In this document: piece after piece, positions 9,863 to 18,997 of the stretch | Layout of the letters: each line of letters begins with the position of its first letter | Numbering within the stretch: the stretch's first letter is position 1 | Made by a program: the position numbers and the translations under genes | Assembly (NCBI GenBank): GCA_023258055.1 | Contig: JALRAI010000003.1 | Coordinates: 1-43,548, forward strand | Source: Flavobacteriaceae bacterium | GTDB taxonomy: Bacteria; Bacteroidota; Bacteroidia; Flavobacteriales; Flavobacteriaceae | Direction of reading: 5' to 3' | Length of the DNA stretch: 43,548 bases | The notes under the pieces: generated by a model | The model's input: only the letters and a program-made list of their open reading frames with translations | What the model was told of the DNA's origin: nothing | Databases searched by the model: none

Positions 9863-10600
9863 ATGAAAAACTTATTATCGCTTACCTTAATTCTGGCGTT
9901 AACCGCCTCCTGTCAAAACAACAATAAATCGACCATGACAAAACAAGCCCCAGCTGAGGAAGAAGTCACTCCTGGTGAGTGGATCACTCTTTTTGACGGC
10001 ACTAATTTCGATCAATGGCGCGGCTATTTATCTGAAGATATGCCCGAGGCCTGGAGCATTGTGGACAGTGCCCTAGTTTTTACCCCAGGGGGTAAAGGCG
10101 GTCAAAATATCATCACCAAAGACCTCTATTACAACTTTGAACTCTCCCTAGAGTGGAATATAGCCTCAGGGGGTAACAGCGGAATTTTTTGGGGCGTTAT
10201 GGAAGATCCTGCTTACCCAGAGGCCTATCAATCCGGACCGGAAATTCAAGTTTTGGACAATGCCAAACACCCAGATGCCTTTGTCGGAGAAGGCACCCAC
10301 ACGGCTGGAGCATTGTACGATATGATTGCCCCCTCTGAGGATCACACAAATCCCGCAGGTTCTTGGAATCATTGTGTGCTGCGCGTAGACCATAGAATCA
10401 ATCAAGGCTTGGTTTTTATGAATGGCCATCAAATTGTAGAATTTCCACTACACGGGGATCAATGGACCGAAATGGTCGCCAAGTCAAAATTCGCCGACTG
10501 GCCAGTTTTTGCGAAATCCCCTAAAGGCCATATCGGACTTCAAGACCACGGGGACAGAGTGGCGTATCGTAATATTAAGATCAAACATCTAGTGGACTAA
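9863..10600 (+). CDS. DUF1080 / 3-keto-disaccharide hydrolase-family lipoprotein (copy 2)
   Basis: Lipoprotein signal MKNLLSLTLILALTASCQ; WITLFDGTNFDQWRGY, GGNSGIFWG, PEIQVLDN, GHIGLQDHGDRVAYRNIKIK. Confidence 0.88.
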   Translation: MKNLLSLTLILALTASCQNNNKSTMTKQAPAEEEVTPGEWITLFDGTNFDQWRGYLSEDMPEAWSIVDSALVFTPGGKGGQNIITKDLYYNFELSLEWNIASGGNSGIFWGVMEDPAYPEAYQSGPEIQVLDNAKHPDAFVGEGTHTAGALYDMIAPSEDHTNPAGSWNHCVLRVDHRINQGLVFMNGHQIVEFPLHGDQWTEMVAKSKFADWPVFAKSPKGHIGLQDHGDRVAYRNIKIKHLVD

Positions 10601-10652
10601 ACTCAATTTTTGACCCCTATTTTTCAGGACAGATCAATCCGATTGACTCCAT

Positions 10653-11024
10653 ATGATACTTGAAAATGAATTATATCTGAGCCTGGGCTATTGCGTCTTT
10701 ATGCTGTGCCTATTTCTGGTTTTTCGAGCCTTTCCTCCAAAAAAAATAAACCACCTCTATGGGTACAGGACAGCGCGCTCCATGGCTAACGACATTGTTT
10801 GGAAAGACGCCAATGACTATTCTATGAAACTCGGGGTAAAGCTCGGGGTATATGGCTTGTTTTTACCCTTGTTTTACTATTTCATTTGGCCGGAACAATT
10901 GATGCTAGCCACGGTACTTACCCATACCGCTGCTTTACTGTGGATCGTCATCGGTACGGAACGCTACCTCAACAAACGCTACGACAAAAAGGGACAGCCA
11001 AAGAATACAAGCCTAAAAGACTAG
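10653..11024 (+). CDS. SdpI-family small membrane protein
   Basis: Two to three TM segments plus FPPKKINHLYGYRTARSMANDIVWKDAN motif typical of the SdpI family. Confidence 0.7.
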   Translation: MILENELYLSLGYCVFMLCLFLVFRAFPPKKINHLYGYRTARSMANDIVWKDANDYSMKLGVKLGVYGLFLPLFYYFIWPEQLMLATVLTHTAALLWIVIGTERYLNKRYDKKGQPKNTSLKD

Positions 11025-11030
11025 ATTCCT

Positions 11031-11038
11031 TACCTTTG
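11031..11038 (+). promoter_or_regulatory. Candidate Bacteroidota -7 element upstream of yicC
   Basis: TACCTTTG matches TAnnTTTG, about 22 bp before the yicC ATG. No clear -33 TTG. Confidence 0.35.
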
Positions 11039-11059
11039 TCCATCCAATGATGGTTTGAT

Positions 11060-11917
11060 ATGATTCATTCAATGACAGGGTTCGGCAAAAGTGTACTTGC
11101 GCTTCCGGGCAAAAAAATAACTATAGAAATTAAATCACTCAACAGTAAGGGTTTAGACCTGAGTGCTCGTATGCCAGCAGCCCTTAGGGAGAAAGAACTC
11201 GTAATGCGTGATCGTTTGGCTAAGGCCTTGAAGCGTGGTAAAATAGACCTGTCTGTATTTTTAGAATCCACAGGTGGTGAGCGCTCAGCTCAGTTAAACA
11301 CTCCCGTAATTCAAGCCTATATGGCTCAATTAGAAACTCTAGCAGACGGCCCTGAAATAGAGCGCCTACAAATGGCCTTACGTCTGCCTGAGAGTATACA
11401 GACCGAGCGGGAGACTGTTGATGAAGAAACAGCCGAGGCTTTGATGCAGAGCTTAGACCAAGCCGTAGTCGCCTTAGAGGAGTTTCGTGCCGCCGAAGGG
11501 GCAGTGCTCGCTGAAGATTTCCAGGGGCGAATTGAAATAATACGTCAGCTCTTGGAACAAGTAAGCCAGCAAGATAAAAATAGAATTCCGCAAGTCCGCG
11601 CGCGTCTGCTCAAAGCGGTCCAAGAACTTGAACAAACAGTAGATCAAAATAGATTTGAACAAGAGCTGGTTTACTATTTGGAAAAATACGACATCACCGA
11701 GGAAACTGTGCGCCTTAACAATCATCTTGATTACTTTTTAAGCACCATGAAGTCGGAAGAATCTAATGGCAAGAAACTCGGTTTTATCACCCAAGAGATC
11801 GGCAGAGAAATTAACACCATAGGTTCCAAAGCCAATGATGCAACTTTACAGCAACTGGTTGTCCAAATGAAAGATGAGCTCGAAAAAATTAAAGAACAAG
11901 TCTTAAACGTATTATAA
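11060..11917 (+). CDS. YicC/YloC-family endoribonuclease
   Basis: MIHSMTGFGKS N-terminus and ESNGKKLGFITQEIGREINTIGSKAND C-terminus are hallmarks; directly upstream of gmk. Confidence 0.93.
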   Translation: MIHSMTGFGKSVLALPGKKITIEIKSLNSKGLDLSARMPAALREKELVMRDRLAKALKRGKIDLSVFLESTGGERSAQLNTPVIQAYMAQLETLADGPEIERLQMALRLPESIQTERETVDEETAEALMQSLDQAVVALEEFRAAEGAVLAEDFQGRIEIIRQLLEQVSQQDKNRIPQVRARLLKAVQELEQTVDQNRFEQELVYYLEKYDITEETVRLNNHLDYFLSTMKSEESNGKKLGFITQEIGREINTIGSKANDATLQQLVVQMKDELEKIKEQVLNVL

Positions 11918-12507
11918 TGCCAAATCGCGGTAAGCTCATCGTATTTTCGGCCCCTTCTGGCAGTGGGAAAACCACGATCGTCCGTGCCTTATTAGAGCGC
12001 CCATCGCTAAATCTAGACTTCAGCATCTCCGCGACCTCACGAGCCCCACGCGGTAAAGAAATTCACGGAAAAGATTACTATTTCCTCAGCACAGAAGCCT
12101 TTGAAAAGGCCATAAAAGACAGGGAATTTCTTGAATGGGAAGAGGTTTATCCCGGTCAGTACTACGGCACCTTAAAGAGCGAAGTTGATCGTTTACGCGA
12201 CCAAGGCAAAAACGTCGTTTTTGATATTGACGTCAAAGGAGGAATGTCCATAAAAAAGGCCTTTGGACCTGAGGTTTTAGCCATTTTCGTACAACCACCG
12301 AGTGTCGAAGTGCTCGCCCAAAGACTCAAAGGTCGCGGGACTGAAAGTGAGGAGAAAATAAAACTAAGACTGGACAAAGCCCAGCAAGAATTGGCCTTTG
12401 CTCCATCTTTTGATCATGTCCTGATCAACGATGAATTGACTCTAGCCATCGAGCAAGCCGAGGCTTTAATTTTAGAACATATTGGTCAGGCCCATGGGGA
12501 AAAATAA
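11917..12507 (+). CDS. gmk: Guanylate kinase
   Basis: Walker A SAPSGSGKTT; SISATSRAPRGKEIHGKDYYFLS. Confidence 0.96.
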   Translation: MPNRGKLIVFSAPSGSGKTTIVRALLERPSLNLDFSISATSRAPRGKEIHGKDYYFLSTEAFEKAIKDREFLEWEEVYPGQYYGTLKSEVDRLRDQGKNVVFDIDVKGGMSIKKAFGPEVLAIFVQPPSVEVLAQRLKGRGTESEEKIKLRLDKAQQELAFAPSFDHVLINDELTLAIEQAEALILEHIGQAHGEK

Positions 12508-13096
12508 ATGCATAGGGCTTTATTTTGGAACCTTCAATCCTATACATGTCGGGCATTTAAACATTGCTCATTATTTTGCGCACCACAGTAATCTGGACGA
12601 AGTTTGGCTGGTAGTCACCCCGCAGAATCCGCTGAAAACCAAAAACAGCCTATTGGCCGATTACCATCGTGCCGCTCTTGTGGATATTGCCCTGGAGGAT
12701 TATCCTCGGCTAAAAACATGCCGGGTAGAATTTGATATGCCCCAACCAAATTATACGGTGAACACCCTAGCGGTGCTTCAAGAACAATATCCCGATTATA
12801 GTTTTTCTTTAATCATGGGGCAGGACAACCTAGATCATTTGCACAAGTGGAAAAATTACCAATGGATTTTGGAACATATTCCTATTTTGGTCTATCCAAG
12901 AGTCGCCTCTGAAAAGGAATCTAATACGGCCGAGACGCAAGCACAGGTCAAAGGGGATATTACCCGGGTAAATGCCCCTATTTTTGAACTCTCCTCAACC
13001 TTCATTCGCAAAGCTATTAAAGGCGGGAACGACATCCGCCCTATGCTGCCTGAAAAAGTTTGGCGCTATATCGATGAGATGAACTTCTATAAATAA
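12494..13096 (+). CDS. nadD: Nicotinate-nucleotide adenylyltransferase
   Basis: LYFGTFNPIHVGHLNIA (GxFdPiHxGH) and SSTFIRKAI. ATG at 12494 preferred over the TTG at 12482; overlaps gmk by 14 nt. Confidence 0.92.
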   Translation: MGKNKCIGLYFGTFNPIHVGHLNIAHYFAHHSNLDEVWLVVTPQNPLKTKNSLLADYHRAALVDIALEDYPRLKTCRVEFDMPQPNYTVNTLAVLQEQYPDYSFSLIMGQDNLDHLHKWKNYQWILEHIPILVYPRVASEKESNTAETQAQVKGDITRVNAPIFELSSTFIRKAIKGGNDIRPMLPEKVWRYIDEMNFYK

Positions 13097-13130
13097 AAAC
13101 CGCCGGGCCCTTTTTGGTGACCCAGCGGTT
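13092..13130 (-). terminator. Intrinsic terminator with the T-run on the minus strand
   Basis: Minus strand reads AACCGCTGGG-TCACCAAAAAGGG-CCCGGCGGTT-TTTATTT: about 10-bp stem with one T.G wobble, then a U-rich tail. Weak in the plus direction. Confidence 0.65.
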
Positions 13131-13158
13131 CTGCTAACTAAATAACCAACCAAAAAAA

Positions 13159-13278
13159 TTACTTTTTTTTGCGGCCCTCGAGGTCTTCGAAGACCAAAAC
13201 ATCTAAAGCAATAACGCCATGGGCTGAAATCAAATTGCCCTCTGAATCATAATCTATTGTTAAAGTTTGAGCCGCCAT
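13159..13278 (-). CDS. Candidate small protein, 39 aa
   Basis: ATG...TAA encoding MAAQTLTIDYDSEGNLISAHGVIALDVLVFEDLEGRKKK, followed by a minus-strand terminator about 30 nt downstream. Below the size cutoff of the ORF track. Confidence 0.45.
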   Translation of the reverse strand: MAAQTLTIDYDSEGNLISAHGVIALDVLVFEDLEGRKKK

Positions 13279-13381
13279 TTAACGCCATGGAATATTGCGA
13301 AATTTGAGGTCCCATTTCAGGGAGCGTTCTAAAACTTGATCCGCACATAATTTGCCCAATAGAATTCATTAAATTAGTCCC

Positions 13382-14401
13382 ATGAAGCAACCGACTAAAC
13401 CAGTTATATTCGACTATGGCGTTATTGGCGGTGGAAGCTGGGCCACAGCCATCGTCAAAATGCTCTGCGAGACTCAAGCACAAGTTGGGTGGTATATGCG
13501 CAATGAGCGAGCCATCGATCATATTAGAGGGGAAGAACACAACCCTAATTACTTGAGTTCCGTTTCCTTCAATGTCGATCAACTCTACCTCAGCAATGAC
13601 ATTAATGAAATCGTCTCTAAGGCCAAGGTGGTGATTTTGGCCATCCCCTCAGCATTTTTAAGTGCAGAGCTCGAAAACCTAAAAAGCCCTTTACAGGATA
13701 AGTTAGTTTTTTCTGCCATTAAAGGGATTGTGCCACAGAGTAGCTTAATTGTCGGGGCGCACCTAATCGAGCACTACAAGCTCCCTTTGGGATCTATTGG
13801 CGTCATTACAGGCCCTTGTCATGCCGAAGAGGTCGCTTTGGAGCGCCTGTCCTATTTGACCATCGCTTGTGCCCATAAGCCCAATGCGCAAATGGTCGCA
13901 AAGGCGCTCAGCAGCAGTTATATAAAATGCTCTGTGAGCGATGATATCATGGGAACAGAATACGCCGCAGTCCTTAAAAATATCTATGCCCTTGCCGCAG
14001 GTATTGCCCATGGACTCGGTTATGGGGATAACTTTCAAAGTGTTCTGATGAGTAACGCCATTCGTGAGATGAAGCGCTATGTCAAAAAAGTGCACCGCAT
14101 GAAACGCAATATTAATGGATCGGCCTATCTCGGAGATTTATTGGTCACAGGGTATTCAGTCTTTAGTCGCAACAGAATGTTCGGGACCATGATTGGCAAA
14201 GGCTATACCGTAAAAAGTGCTATGATGGAAATGAAGATGGTCGCTGAGGGTTATTACGCCACCCAAAGCGCCTATCTGCTCAACAAGGAAAAAGGCAAAA
14301 AACAAGCTAAAACACCGATTATCGATGCGGTCTATCAGGTTTTGTACGAGGGAAAATCTCCAAAAAAGGTGTTTACTGCTTTGACCGAAAAACTAGATTG
14401 A
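13382..14401 (+). CDS. gpsA: NAD(P)H-dependent glycerol-3-phosphate dehydrogenase
   Basis: GVIGGGSWATAIVKML, VVILAIPSAFL, GPCHAEEV, KNIYALAAGIAHGLGYGDN. Confidence 0.92.
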   Translation: MKQPTKPVIFDYGVIGGGSWATAIVKMLCETQAQVGWYMRNERAIDHIRGEEHNPNYLSSVSFNVDQLYLSNDINEIVSKAKVVILAIPSAFLSAELENLKSPLQDKLVFSAIKGIVPQSSLIVGAHLIEHYKLPLGSIGVITGPCHAEEVALERLSYLTIACAHKPNAQMVAKALSSSYIKCSVSDDIMGTEYAAVLKNIYALAAGIAHGLGYGDNFQSVLMSNAIREMKRYVKKVHRMKRNINGSAYLGDLLVTGYSVFSRNRMFGTMIGKGYTVKSAMMEMKMVAEGYYATQSAYLLNKEKGKKQAKTPIIDAVYQVLYEGKSPKKVFTALTEKLD

Positions 14402-15421
14402 TCAAAAGCTGCTTTTGAATTGATCTAAAAAGCGTAGGTCATTTTCACTGAGCAAGCGTATGTCCGGAATTTGATGCAACAACAATGCAATGCGATCAAT
14501 CCCCATACCGAAAGCGAATCCAGAATAAACTTCAGGGTCGATGCCACAATTTTTCAAGACATTGGGGTCCACCATACCACAGCCCATAATCTCGAGCCAA
14601 CCAGTTCCTTTGGTCATTTTGTAATCGGTTTCTGTTTCCAGTCCCCAATATACATCTACCTCAGCACTGGGTTCTGTAAATGGAAAATACGAAGGGCGTA
14701 GGCGAATTTTTGAAGTGCCAAAAAGCTCTGTCGTGAAATGAGCCAGGGTCTGTTTCAAATCTGCAAAGCTCACGTCCTTATCTACATAGAGGCCTTCGAT
14801 TTGGTGAAAAAAGCAATGTGAACGGGCGGAAATTGCTTCATTGCGATAAACACGGCCTGGAGAAATCGTACGAATAGGGGGCTGATGCTCTTCCATATAA
14901 CGCACTTGAACTGAGGAAGTGTGAGTGCGCAACAAAATATCCGGGTCAGTCTGAATAAAAAATGTGTCTTGCATATCACGCGCCGGGTGATACTCTGGTA
15001 AATTTAAAGCCGTGAAGTTATGCCAATCGTCCTCGATCTCTGGCCCCTCTGAAACATTAAAACCAATGCGCGAAAATATGTCGAGAATACGGTTTTTAAC
15101 CAGTGAAATCGGGTGTCTTGCACCTAACTTCTGCGGCAGGCCAGGACGGGTTAAATCTCCATAAATCCCTTGGGTGTGTTCGTTTTGGGCCAAAGCGGCC
15201 TTACAATCATTGACACGCTGCTCTGCAGCATTTTTAAGGGCATTGACCGCCTGACCAAAGTCCTTTTTTTGCTCTGCTGGAACTGATTTAAAGGCGGCAA
15301 AAAATTCATTCAAAAGGCCTTTTTTGCCTAAATAAGCAATGCGAAAGGCTTCAATTTCTTCTTGCGTCTGCCCCTGAAATTCAGCGACCTTGGCAATATG
15401 CTGGTTTATTTTATCGATCAT
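14402..15421 (-). CDS. pheS: Phenylalanyl-tRNA synthetase alpha subunit
   Basis: HPISLVKNRILDIFSRIGF, HNFTALNLPEYHPARDMQDTFF, class II motifs, MGCGMVDPNVL, FAFGMGIDRIALL. Confidence 0.96.
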   Translation of the reverse strand: MIDKINQHIAKVAEFQGQTQEEIEAFRIAYLGKKGLLNEFFAAFKSVPAEQKKDFGQAVNALKNAAEQRVNDCKAALAQNEHTQGIYGDLTRPGLPQKLGARHPISLVKNRILDIFSRIGFNVSEGPEIEDDWHNFTALNLPEYHPARDMQDTFFIQTDPDILLRTHTSSVQVRYMEEHQPPIRTISPGRVYRNEAISARSHCFFHQIEGLYVDKDVSFADLKQTLAHFTTELFGTSKIRLRPSYFPFTEPSAEVDVYWGLETETDYKMTKGTGWLEIMGCGMVDPNVLKNCGIDPEVYSGFAFGMGIDRIALLLHQIPDIRLLSENDLRFLDQFKSSF

Positions 15422-15466
15422 CGATAAGCGTGTTTGAAGGCGTAAAAATAGGGATTTTATCCTGAA

Positions 15467-15823
15467 CTAGTCGATCAGTTTTTGGGCTAAAAAATACTGC
15501 ACTATGGCTTCTTTCATCAGTACGGCTTGTTCCCCGGCTCTCAATGCGGGTAGTGGCTCTGTGTTTTTATAGTGAGGCCAACCTTGGTCATCTACAAAAT
15601 CAAAACTGTAATACCCATAGGGTTCGAGCAGTTTACATATGGCAATATGCATGAGATTTATCTTTTCGTCTTTTTTAAAACGCCGATGGATTTGACCAAG
15701 TTCTTGAACACCGACTAAGTAGATTATAGCGTCCAAATCCAATGGGTCTCCATCAGAAAATTGAGCACTTAATCGCTCGACCAAATGATCCCAACGTTGT
15801 TTTAATAAGGCGTCTCTTGACAT
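15467..15823 (-). CDS. Conserved hypothetical protein
   Basis: Coding-like composition; start set at MSRDALLKQRWDHL (15823). A candidate promoter TATTTTTG (minus strand of 15828-15835) argues against the longer start at 15859. Confidence 0.6.
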   Translation of the reverse strand: MSRDALLKQRWDHLVERLSAQFSDGDPLDLDAIIYLVGVQELGQIHRRFKKDEKINLMHIAICKLLEPYGYYSFDFVDDQGWPHYKNTEPLPALRAGEQAVLMKEAIVQYFLAQKLID

Positions 15824-15890
15824 GGGACAAAAATAAGCCGAATAAAATTCATTTGCCAAGAAATCCTATCTTTACAAGACATCCAAAACC

Positions 15891-16421
15891 ATGCATTTAT
15901 TTGACCTCCTTTTATTGATTCTTCTTGGCTTGGGCTTCTTGTGGGGAATGCGCAAAGGGCTCATCCAAACCATGGCCTCACTTTTGGCTCTAATCTTAGG
16001 TATTTACGTCGCCCTAAGGTATAATGGAGCTCTGGCACAATTACTGACTCAGTGGTTTGATTGGTCCAAAAAAAATGCAGACTGGGTTTCTTTTATTGTT
16101 CTGTTTATTTTGACCGTCACGGCGATCGTAATCTTGGGCAAATGGGTGACAAAACTCGCGGGGCTTGTCGCGTTAGGTTGGATTAATCGCCTTTTAGGGG
16201 CCCTACTCTACACCGCACAAACTGCCTTAATTTTAAGTTATGTGCTCTGGTTTTTTGCTCAAGTCAAACTCGATGATTACCTCTTACCTGAAAACACAAA
16301 AACTGAGTCTAAGTCTTATGCGCTTATAGCTGGATTTGCCCCGAGGGTAACCCCCATGATCCAAGATTTTTGGAACAGTCATTGGGGCTCAAATCAAGAG
16401 AACCCCCAAAATCAAGAGTAA
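15891..16421 (+). CDS. CvpA-family membrane protein
   Basis: Four-TM pattern beginning MHLFDLLLLILLGLGFLWGMRKGLIQTMASLLALILGIYVALRY, typical of CvpA/colicin V production family. Confidence 0.82.
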   Translation: MHLFDLLLLILLGLGFLWGMRKGLIQTMASLLALILGIYVALRYNGALAQLLTQWFDWSKKNADWVSFIVLFILTVTAIVILGKWVTKLAGLVALGWINRLLGALLYTAQTALILSYVLWFFAQVKLDDYLLPENTKTESKSYALIAGFAPRVTPMIQDFWNSHWGSNQENPQNQE

Positions 16422-16436
16422 TTGCTTTTTGGCCTT

Positions 16437-17204
16437 CTATAAAGCCTTCAAGTCTTGAGCCAAGACCCAGCCTCGGCGACCGTCTGTAAGTTCGACCTCT
16501 TGCCACTGGTCTTGAGTTTGCAGCAATCTTAGCTTAGTTCCGGCATGTAGCTCAAAGAGGGCGTCATCACTTAATCTGGGGCCTGAACGCACACTCATTT
16601 CTTGCTGAAAAACTATGGCCCAACGATAGTTTTTACTGTAGGACTGAGTTTTTTGGCCTAAGAAAACAGACCCGCCAAAAAGCATCAAACTCAAAAGAGC
16701 AGTCACAAAGCTCAATCGCTTGGCCCCTGGGGACTCGACCCAGCGAAAACTCAAAACAGCAAAAACAAAAAGGGCCATAAAAAGGATACTCAACCAGGCC
16801 CATGCATCAGCGGTGAGCAACTGGCCCGAGGCCTCATCCCACTTTTGGAACAAGGTCTTAGGTTGTGCACGCACCACATCGATTAAGGCATTTTGCACAT
16901 AGGCCCTATTGGCCTGAATGTCGGGATCCTTTGGCGCTAGTTCTAATGCCTTTTCGTAATAGTAAATACTCGAGGCCAAATCATTTAAATAGTAATACGC
17001 ATTGGCCATATTGAAATAAATTTCTCCACTGTGCACACCTGACTCAAGCACGGCTTCCCAACGCATTATCGCCTCCTTATACTGCTGATTTTTATAAAGC
17101 TGATTGCCCTGATCAAACCAGTTGTCTGCTTGACCTTGGCTCAGGCCTTTCATGGGCGTCAAAAGCGCGAATAAAACTGATATATAAATTATTCTAGACC
17201 TCAT
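16437..17204 (-). CDS. batE: BatE: TPR plus SH3-like protein
   Basis: Signal peptide, TPR repeats (YKEAIMRWEAVLESG, NDLASSIYYYEKALELAPKDPDIQANRAYVQ), C-terminal SH3 region (MSVRSGPRLSDDALFELHAGTKL); end of bat operon. Confidence 0.82.
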   Translation of the reverse strand: MRSRIIYISVLFALLTPMKGLSQGQADNWFDQGNQLYKNQQYKEAIMRWEAVLESGVHSGEIYFNMANAYYYLNDLASSIYYYEKALELAPKDPDIQANRAYVQNALIDVVRAQPKTLFQKWDEASGQLLTADAWAWLSILFMALFVFAVLSFRWVESPGAKRLSFVTALLSLMLFGGSVFLGQKTQSYSKNYRWAIVFQQEMSVRSGPRLSDDALFELHAGTKLRLLQTQDQWQEVELTDGRRGWVLAQDLKAL

Positions 17205-17220
17205 CCTTTGGTGCTATTGA

Positions 17221-18996
17221 TCATTTTTTAGTGCTGTTGACCATTGAAATTACTTCCTGGGCTTCGCTGTAGTCATTTTGTACATCCACAGCGGTCGTCG
17301 GGGCATAGCGCGCGCGCTCACAGCGCTCAATAAGCCCAATTAGTCGCTCTATTGCCTCGGGCGCTACATTGCGCTGAGTCATCAATTTACTTATATTTTC
17401 TTTAGACAGTCCCGAAGTCTCTAGCTTTAGTTTTGCTTTTAAAAATAAGTGCAATGAACGTTCCAAAGCGCCGTAAAATGCCGAAGGATTATTCTGCTGG
17501 GCTTTGGCCTCACTGAGGTATTGAGCGATCAAACGTTTGCGCTGCCTCTGAGCGCGCGCGGCAGTATCTCCCAGATAACGCTCTCTTACAGCGCTCAAAG
17601 CAAACCATACAGGAAGCAAGAGCAAGAGCCCTAAAATCCATTGCCAATAGGCCCAAGTTCCAAACCAGGGTGTCGGGTTTGTCGGGGTCCAATCAGCCTT
17701 GAGCTTTATGTATCTGAAGCGCTCTTTATCGACAGGCACTGTTGATGCGCTTTGGTCTGAGGCACTTTGCTGGGTCGTTTCTTGCTCTGGGCCATTGATC
17801 ACATTCACCACGTGGTCTGTGGCGGTTTTTGTGATGTAGCGCTCTAGGTTTGGATCAAAATAGGAAAAACTCAACTCAGGCAAAGGATAATTCCCCTGGT
17901 TTTGCGGCACCAGAGTATAAACTTCAGCCACTGATCCGCGCATCCCCGTGCTACGCGTACTGATTTTATCACTGCGCGCTGGTTCATAAACCTCAAAGGC
18001 ATTTGGAAACTGTGGCTTTGGTAATTCAAAGAGTTTGAGATTACCCTCACCCCGCACTGTAACACTGTACTCAAGGGACTCTTGAGCATCAAGTTCTGTA
18101 CGAGAAATCGAGGTGTCAAAATCAAAATAACCCACGGCTCCTGTAAAATCCTCGGGGCGGTTTACTAGGGGCAGTGGCTTTACCTCGATGGTGCGACGAC
18201 CCGCAGAAATCGTTTTATTGACCCGCGTGGTCATAAAGCGCCCAAAGAAATCCCTACGGTTAGATCGAACATCTATAGGCACGTCCAAAGTCAAGGGCTC
18301 AATACTGAGTTCACCAGTCTTTTGGGGATAGAGCACGGTAGTGCGCAAGATAACATAGCGATAATCCTCACCCCGGTACTGTCCTTCATAAATCTGCAAT
18401 TGTCCCTTTTGATCTAAAGTTTGACTCCAAAAATCGGCGTACTTGGGGGAGTCAATTTCGCGCCAATTGCTGGTAATACTCACCTGATTGGACACGTATA
18501 ATTTATACACCACCGTAATGGCTTCGTTTAGGTAAGGGTTGGTGTTTGAAACCTCAGCGACCAAATGCACGTTTTCGCTGGCCAAATAATCGGCATTATT
18601 TCCGTCTTTGGGGATTTCAACAGCCTCAGTAACCATAACTTCGACAGGGAGCGATTTATAGCGCTGGCTATCGATTTCAATGGCGGCTTGACCAATAGTG
18701 ATGGCCCCCTTGCGCAGTGGGGCTAAGAAAAAACTGTAGGTCTTGGAGTACGAACGCTTACCATTGATCCATGAATTGCTGATCGATTGATTAGGACCCC
18801 CTAGAACTCTAAAACCTTCAAAGTCTGGTGGCTCAAAATTATCTCCGTCTTCGTTCATTTCGAAGTCGATACGCAGACGCTCATTGAGTCCCAATTTCTT
18901 TTTGCTGACCTTGGCGACAAATTCTACCTGAGCCTCGAGTCCCATAGGTGCGGCCAATACAAAAATCAATATGATGTATTTTACAATAGCCTTCAT
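17221..18996 (-). CDS. batD: BatD: oxygen-tolerance membrane protein
   Basis: Signal peptide; VEFVAKVSKKKLGLNERLRIDFEMN; NPYLNEAITVVYKLYVS; C-terminal TM; operon position. Confidence 0.88.
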   Translation of the reverse strand: MKAIVKYIILIFVLAAPMGLEAQVEFVAKVSKKKLGLNERLRIDFEMNEDGDNFEPPDFEGFRVLGGPNQSISNSWINGKRSYSKTYSFFLAPLRKGAITIGQAAIEIDSQRYKSLPVEVMVTEAVEIPKDGNNADYLASENVHLVAEVSNTNPYLNEAITVVYKLYVSNQVSITSNWREIDSPKYADFWSQTLDQKGQLQIYEGQYRGEDYRYVILRTTVLYPQKTGELSIEPLTLDVPIDVRSNRRDFFGRFMTTRVNKTISAGRRTIEVKPLPLVNRPEDFTGAVGYFDFDTSISRTELDAQESLEYSVTVRGEGNLKLFELPKPQFPNAFEVYEPARSDKISTRSTGMRGSVAEVYTLVPQNQGNYPLPELSFSYFDPNLERYITKTATDHVVNVINGPEQETTQQSASDQSASTVPVDKERFRYIKLKADWTPTNPTPWFGTWAYWQWILGLLLLLPVWFALSAVRERYLGDTAARAQRQRKRLIAQYLSEAKAQQNNPSAFYGALERSLHLFLKAKLKLETSGLSKENISKLMTQRNVAPEAIERLIGLIERCERARYAPTTAVDVQNDYSEAQEVISMVNSTKK

Positions 18997-18997
18997 C

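Noticed and set aside
13322-13363. Minus-strand peptide NEFYWANYVRIKF-stop, resembling an outer-membrane protein C-terminus
   Set aside because: Only about 14 codons between stops; no upstream homologous coding. Probably chance.
13247-13582. 111-aa minus ORF overlapping the start of gpsA
   Set aside because: Mostly antisense to gpsA with no recognisable motif; the intergenic part conflicts with the better 39-aa ORF.
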